Shown here: positions 7,060-9,103 of the stretch, piece by piece
Layout: every line of letters begins with the position of its first letter
Numbering within the stretch: position 1 is the first letter of the stretch
NCBI GenBank assembly: GCA_002384765.1
Contig: DGBM01000075.1
Span: 3,580-12,682 of the forward strand
Source: Demequinaceae bacterium UBA4004
Lineage (GTDB): Bacteria > Actinomycetota > Actinomycetes > Actinomycetales > Demequinaceae
Direction: 5' to 3'
DNA: 9,103 bases
Notes under the pieces: model-generated
What the model was told of the DNA's origin: nothing
The model's input: the letters and a program-made list of their open reading frames with translations, nothing else
Database searches by the model: none
Position numbers and translations under genes: made by a program

Positions 7060-7524
7060 CTATCCTTCCGTGCCGACGGTGGCGCGCGCAATCGCGTCGC
7101 GCAACGCCATCCAGCTGATGAGGGCGCACTTGATGCGCGCCGGGTACTTACCTACGCCCACGAATGCGGTGGCGTCTTCCAAGAGGTCTTCTCGCTCGTC
7201 GCCGAGCGGCACGCCCTTGCTGTGCATGAGTGCCTTGAAGGCCTCCATCGTCTCGTCTGCGGTGCGCAGGTCGGCCCCGTCCAACAGCTCGGCCAGCATC
7301 GATGCGGAGGCCTGGGAGATCGAACATCCCTGGCCCTCCCACGACAGCGAGGTGATGCGGTCGTCGTCGAGTCCGACGCGCAGCGTGATCTCGTCGCCAC
7401 ACGTGGTGTTGACCTGGTGAGACTCCCCCACCGATGCGGCGTCGGGCGTGACCAGCCCGCTGCCGCGGCGAGTCTTCGCGTAGTCGAGGATCACCTGTTG
7501 ATACATCTGTTCGAGGTCGCTCAT
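7060..7524 (-). CDS. sufU: SufU, zinc-dependent sulfur-transfer protein
   Basis: SufU accepts persulfide sulfur from SufS and passes it to the SufBCD scaffold. The 154-aa protein has Cys42 and Asp44 (TTCGDE), Cys67 (GQGCSIS) and Cys133 (ARIKCAL). These match the three Cys and one Asp that bind zinc in Bacillus subtilis SufU, and the insertion between the second and third Cys typical of SufU as opposed to IscU scaffolds is present (roughly residues 80-125). The ATG overlaps the sufS stop as ATGA, with TTTGGAG seven bases upstream, indicating coupled translation. Older annotations call this a NifU-like protein. All the ligands are present, so it should be functional. Confidence 0.95.
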   Translation of the reverse strand: MSDLEQMYQQVILDYAKTRRGSGLVTPDAASVGESHQVNTTCGDEITLRVGLDDDRITSLSWEGQGCSISQASASMLAELLDGADLRTADETMEAFKALMHSKGVPLGDEREDLLEDATAFVGVGKYPARIKCALISWMALRDAIARATVGTEG

Positions 7525-8801
7525 GAGTTCACTCCAAAGAACGTCCTGACGGTGGCGAGCACGTCAACGAAGGCTCTCGCCTCGTCCTCCGTCGTGTACA
7601 GGTGGGCGCTCGCGCGGGTCGAGCTGACCACGCCAAAGCGCCGGTGCAGGGGCTGGTTGCAGTGGTGGCCGACCCGCACGGCAATGCCGGCGTCGTCGAG
7701 AATCTGCCCCACGTCGTGGGCGTGCACGCCGTCGACCACCACGGCCGCGAGGCCGAGCACGTCCGCCTTGGTGGCGTCACCCACCGGACCGAGCAGGCGC
7801 ACCCCCGGCAGTTCGGACACGCCCTCGCGCATGATCTGGGCCAGGCGCGCCTCGTGACGCGCGACGTTGTCCATGCCAAAGGCCATGAGGTAGTCGGCGG
7901 CGGCCCCCAGCCCCACCGCCTGCGCCACGGGCTGTGAGCCGGATTCGAAACGGTGCGGGGCATCGAGCCACGTGGTGGCCTCCATCGTGACGGTCTTGAC
8001 GGATCCGCCGCCGAAGACCACGGGCGGAAGCACGTCCAGCAGGCTCTTGCGGCCCCACAACGCGCCGATGCCGGTGGGACCAAGCATCTTGTGTCCCGAG
8101 AACGCAGCGAAGTCCACGCCCAGCGCCTGCACGTCCACCGGAAGGTGCGGGACGGCCTGGCAGGCGTCGAGCACGGTCAGCGCGCCCACCTCGCGAGCCT
8201 TGGCGACGATGGCCGCGACATCGGTGACGATGCCGGTGACGTTGCTCGCGGCCGTGAAGGCGACCACCTTGGTGCTCGCGTCGATCACGGAGGCGACGGA
8301 TTCCGGCCGCATCCGCCCGAGGTCGTCCACCTCGATCCACTTGAGCGTCGCACCCGTGCGGGCGCACACCTGCTGCCACGGCACCAGGTTGGCGTGGTGC
8401 TCGGTCTCCGTGATGACGATCGTGTCGCCTGGACCCACGCGGAAACGGTTCGACTCGGCGCCGCCGATGCCTGCGGAGGCGTTCGCGATGCCGCCCGCGA
8501 CGAGATTGATCGACTGGGTCGCGTTGCCGGTCCAGACGAGTTCCTCAGGCGTTCCCGCGTTCACCAGGCGCGCCACCGCCGCGCGGGCACCCTCAAACAA
8601 CCCGGTCGCCTCTTCGGCGATCAGGTGGGCGCCGCGCTGCACCGCGCCATTGTGCGCACGCTCAAACTCGGCTACCGCGTCGAGCACCTGCTGGGGCCTC
8701 TGTGCGGTCGCGGCCGAGTCCAGGTACACCAACGGCTTCCCGTTCCGCACCGTACGGGTGAGGATCGGGAAGTCTGCCCTGACGTCGGTCGCTAAGCGCA
8801 T
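7521..8801 (-). CDS. sufS: Cysteine desulfurase SufS
   Basis: SufS is a PLP enzyme that removes sulfur from L-cysteine for iron-sulfur assembly. The 426-aa length fits group II desulfurases. Visible features are VYLDSAATAQRP at residues 25-36, TETEHHAN at 131-138 with the His that stacks on PLP, LDACQA at 211-216 with the Asp that pairs with the PLP nitrogen, the Schiff-base Lys238 in FSGHKMLGPTG, the active-site Cys381 in VGHHCNQPL, and Arg396 in STRAS. A short Gly/Ala-rich insertion lies at about 103-121. Some positions differ from the usual consensus as I recall it (ESGSQ at 286-290, Asn after the catalytic Cys). It starts nine bases after sufC ends. GGAGG is 13 bases upstream, a long spacing, but ATG 8801 gives the expected N-terminus. 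Confidence 0.95.
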   Translation of the reverse strand: MRLATDVRADFPILTRTVRNGKPLVYLDSAATAQRPQQVLDAVAEFERAHNGAVQRGAHLIAEEATGLFEGARAAVARLVNAGTPEELVWTGNATQSINLVAGGIANASAGIGGAESNRFRVGPGDTIVITETEHHANLVPWQQVCARTGATLKWIEVDDLGRMRPESVASVIDASTKVVAFTAASNVTGIVTDVAAIVAKAREVGALTVLDACQAVPHLPVDVQALGVDFAAFSGHKMLGPTGIGALWGRKSLLDVLPPVVFGGGSVKTVTMEATTWLDAPHRFESGSQPVAQAVGLGAAADYLMAFGMDNVARHEARLAQIMREGVSELPGVRLLGPVGDATKADVLGLAAVVVDGVHAHDVGQILDDAGIAVRVGHHCNQPLHRRFGVVSSTRASAHLYTTEDEARAFVDVLATVRTFFGVNS

Positions 8802-8809
8802 CGTCGTGA

Positions 8810-9103
8810 CTACGCCTCCACGGGGAAGCGGTCGTAGCCCTCTGCCTCAAGGCGCTGGGCCAGTTCCGGTCCGCCCTGCTCCGCGATGCGGCCGTCGACA
8901 AACACGTGCACGTAGTCGGGGGTGATGTAGTTGAGGATGCGCGTGTAGTGGGTGATGAGCATGACGCCCAGGCCCGTGGACTCCTTGACGCGGTTCACTC
9001 CCTCGGAGACGATGCGAAGGGCGTCGACGTCCAAGCCGGAGTCCGTCTCGTCAAGGATCGCAATCTTGGGGCTCAGCAACTCCATCTGCAGGATCTCGTG
9101 GCG
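8810..9103 (-). CDS. sufC: SufC, ATPase of the SufBCD scaffold (3' part only)
   Basis: SufC is the ABC-type ATPase that drives the SufB-SufD scaffold. Only the last 97 residues are in the window; the gene continues past the right edge. The visible part starts just after where the ABC signature would be, with [10 protein letters not shown]. Walker [13 protein letters not shown] follows, with the catalytic Glu, and then the H-loop His in LITHYTRIL. The phrases [13 protein letters not shown] and THYTRIL are characteristic of SufC and separate it from transporter ATPases. It is followed by sufS after eight bases. Upstream sufB and sufD are expected outside the window. Confidence 0.95.
   Translation of the reverse strand, partial: RHEILQMELLSPKIAILDETDSGLDVDALRIVSEGVNRVKESTGLGVMLITHYTRILNYITPDYVHVFVDGRIAEQGGPELAQRLEAEGYDRFPVEA

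Noticed and set aside
7521..8801. SufS substitutions (ESGSQ, Asn after the catalytic Cys) as a sign of altered function
   Set aside because: The catalytic Cys381, Lys238, PLP-binding His and Asp and the Arg396 region are all intact, and the sufC-sufS-sufU-sufT context is normal, so these look like ordinary lineage variation.

Overview
The window comes from a high-GC chromosome of the actinobacterial type, probably a member of the Micrococcales or a relative. Codon use is GC-rich, GTG starts are common, and there are several candidate leaderless genes. The gene set also fits: an InhA-like enoyl reductase paired with a short FabG, an actinobacterial ABC-F protein, SufS-SufU-SufT, and BioY-BioM-BioN. 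The genus assignment is an inference. All the genes look like ordinary chromosomal functions. I see no phage, insertion sequence, CRISPR array, tRNA, rRNA or toxin-antitoxin unit. I did not find an undescribed biological system; the points worth a second look are regulatory.

Layout from left to right. (1) Positions 1-1097, minus strand: fabG (3-oxoacyl-ACP reductase) followed by the 5' part of an inhA/fabI-type enoyl-ACP reductase, which runs off the window. This is the fatty-acid reduction pair known from mycobacteria as mabA-inhA. (2) Positions 1162-1998, plus strand: a SURF1-family membrane protein (cytochrome oxidase assembly), divergent from fabG across 64 bp. (3) Positions 2014-3612, minus strand: an ABC-F ATPase with two nucleotide-binding domains and no membrane segments, convergent with SURF1. 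(4) Positions 3725-5755, plus strand: a complete biotin ECF transporter made of bioY (substrate-binding S component), bioM (ATPase) and bioN (T component), divergent from the ABC-F gene. (5) Positions 5820-6731, plus strand: a membrane-anchored zinc metallopeptidase of the YpfJ type. (6) Positions 6728-9103, minus strand: the end of a SUF iron-sulfur operon, sufC (partial)-sufS-sufU-sufT, tightly packed and in the usual actinobacterial order.

How the genes work together. SufC powers the SUF scaffold, SufS takes sulfur from cysteine, SufU carries it, and SufT assists maturation. BioYMN imports biotin, which is the cofactor of the acyl-CoA carboxylases that make malonyl-CoA for FabG and InhA. 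The suf genes, an ABC-F gene and a fabG-inhA pair also lie in the same neighbourhood, in that order, in Mycobacterium tuberculosis as I recall it. The biotin transporter, SURF1 and peptidase genes are the local differences.

Gene starts. fabG, SURF1 and bioM have no convincing Shine-Dalgarno sequence but carry a TANNNT box 6-7 nt before the start codon, which is the signature of leaderless transcription. A fourth such box precedes a possible 22-codon upstream ORF that overlaps the peptidase start. Intergenic space is small throughout; the longest gap is the 112 bp between the ABC-F gene and bioY.
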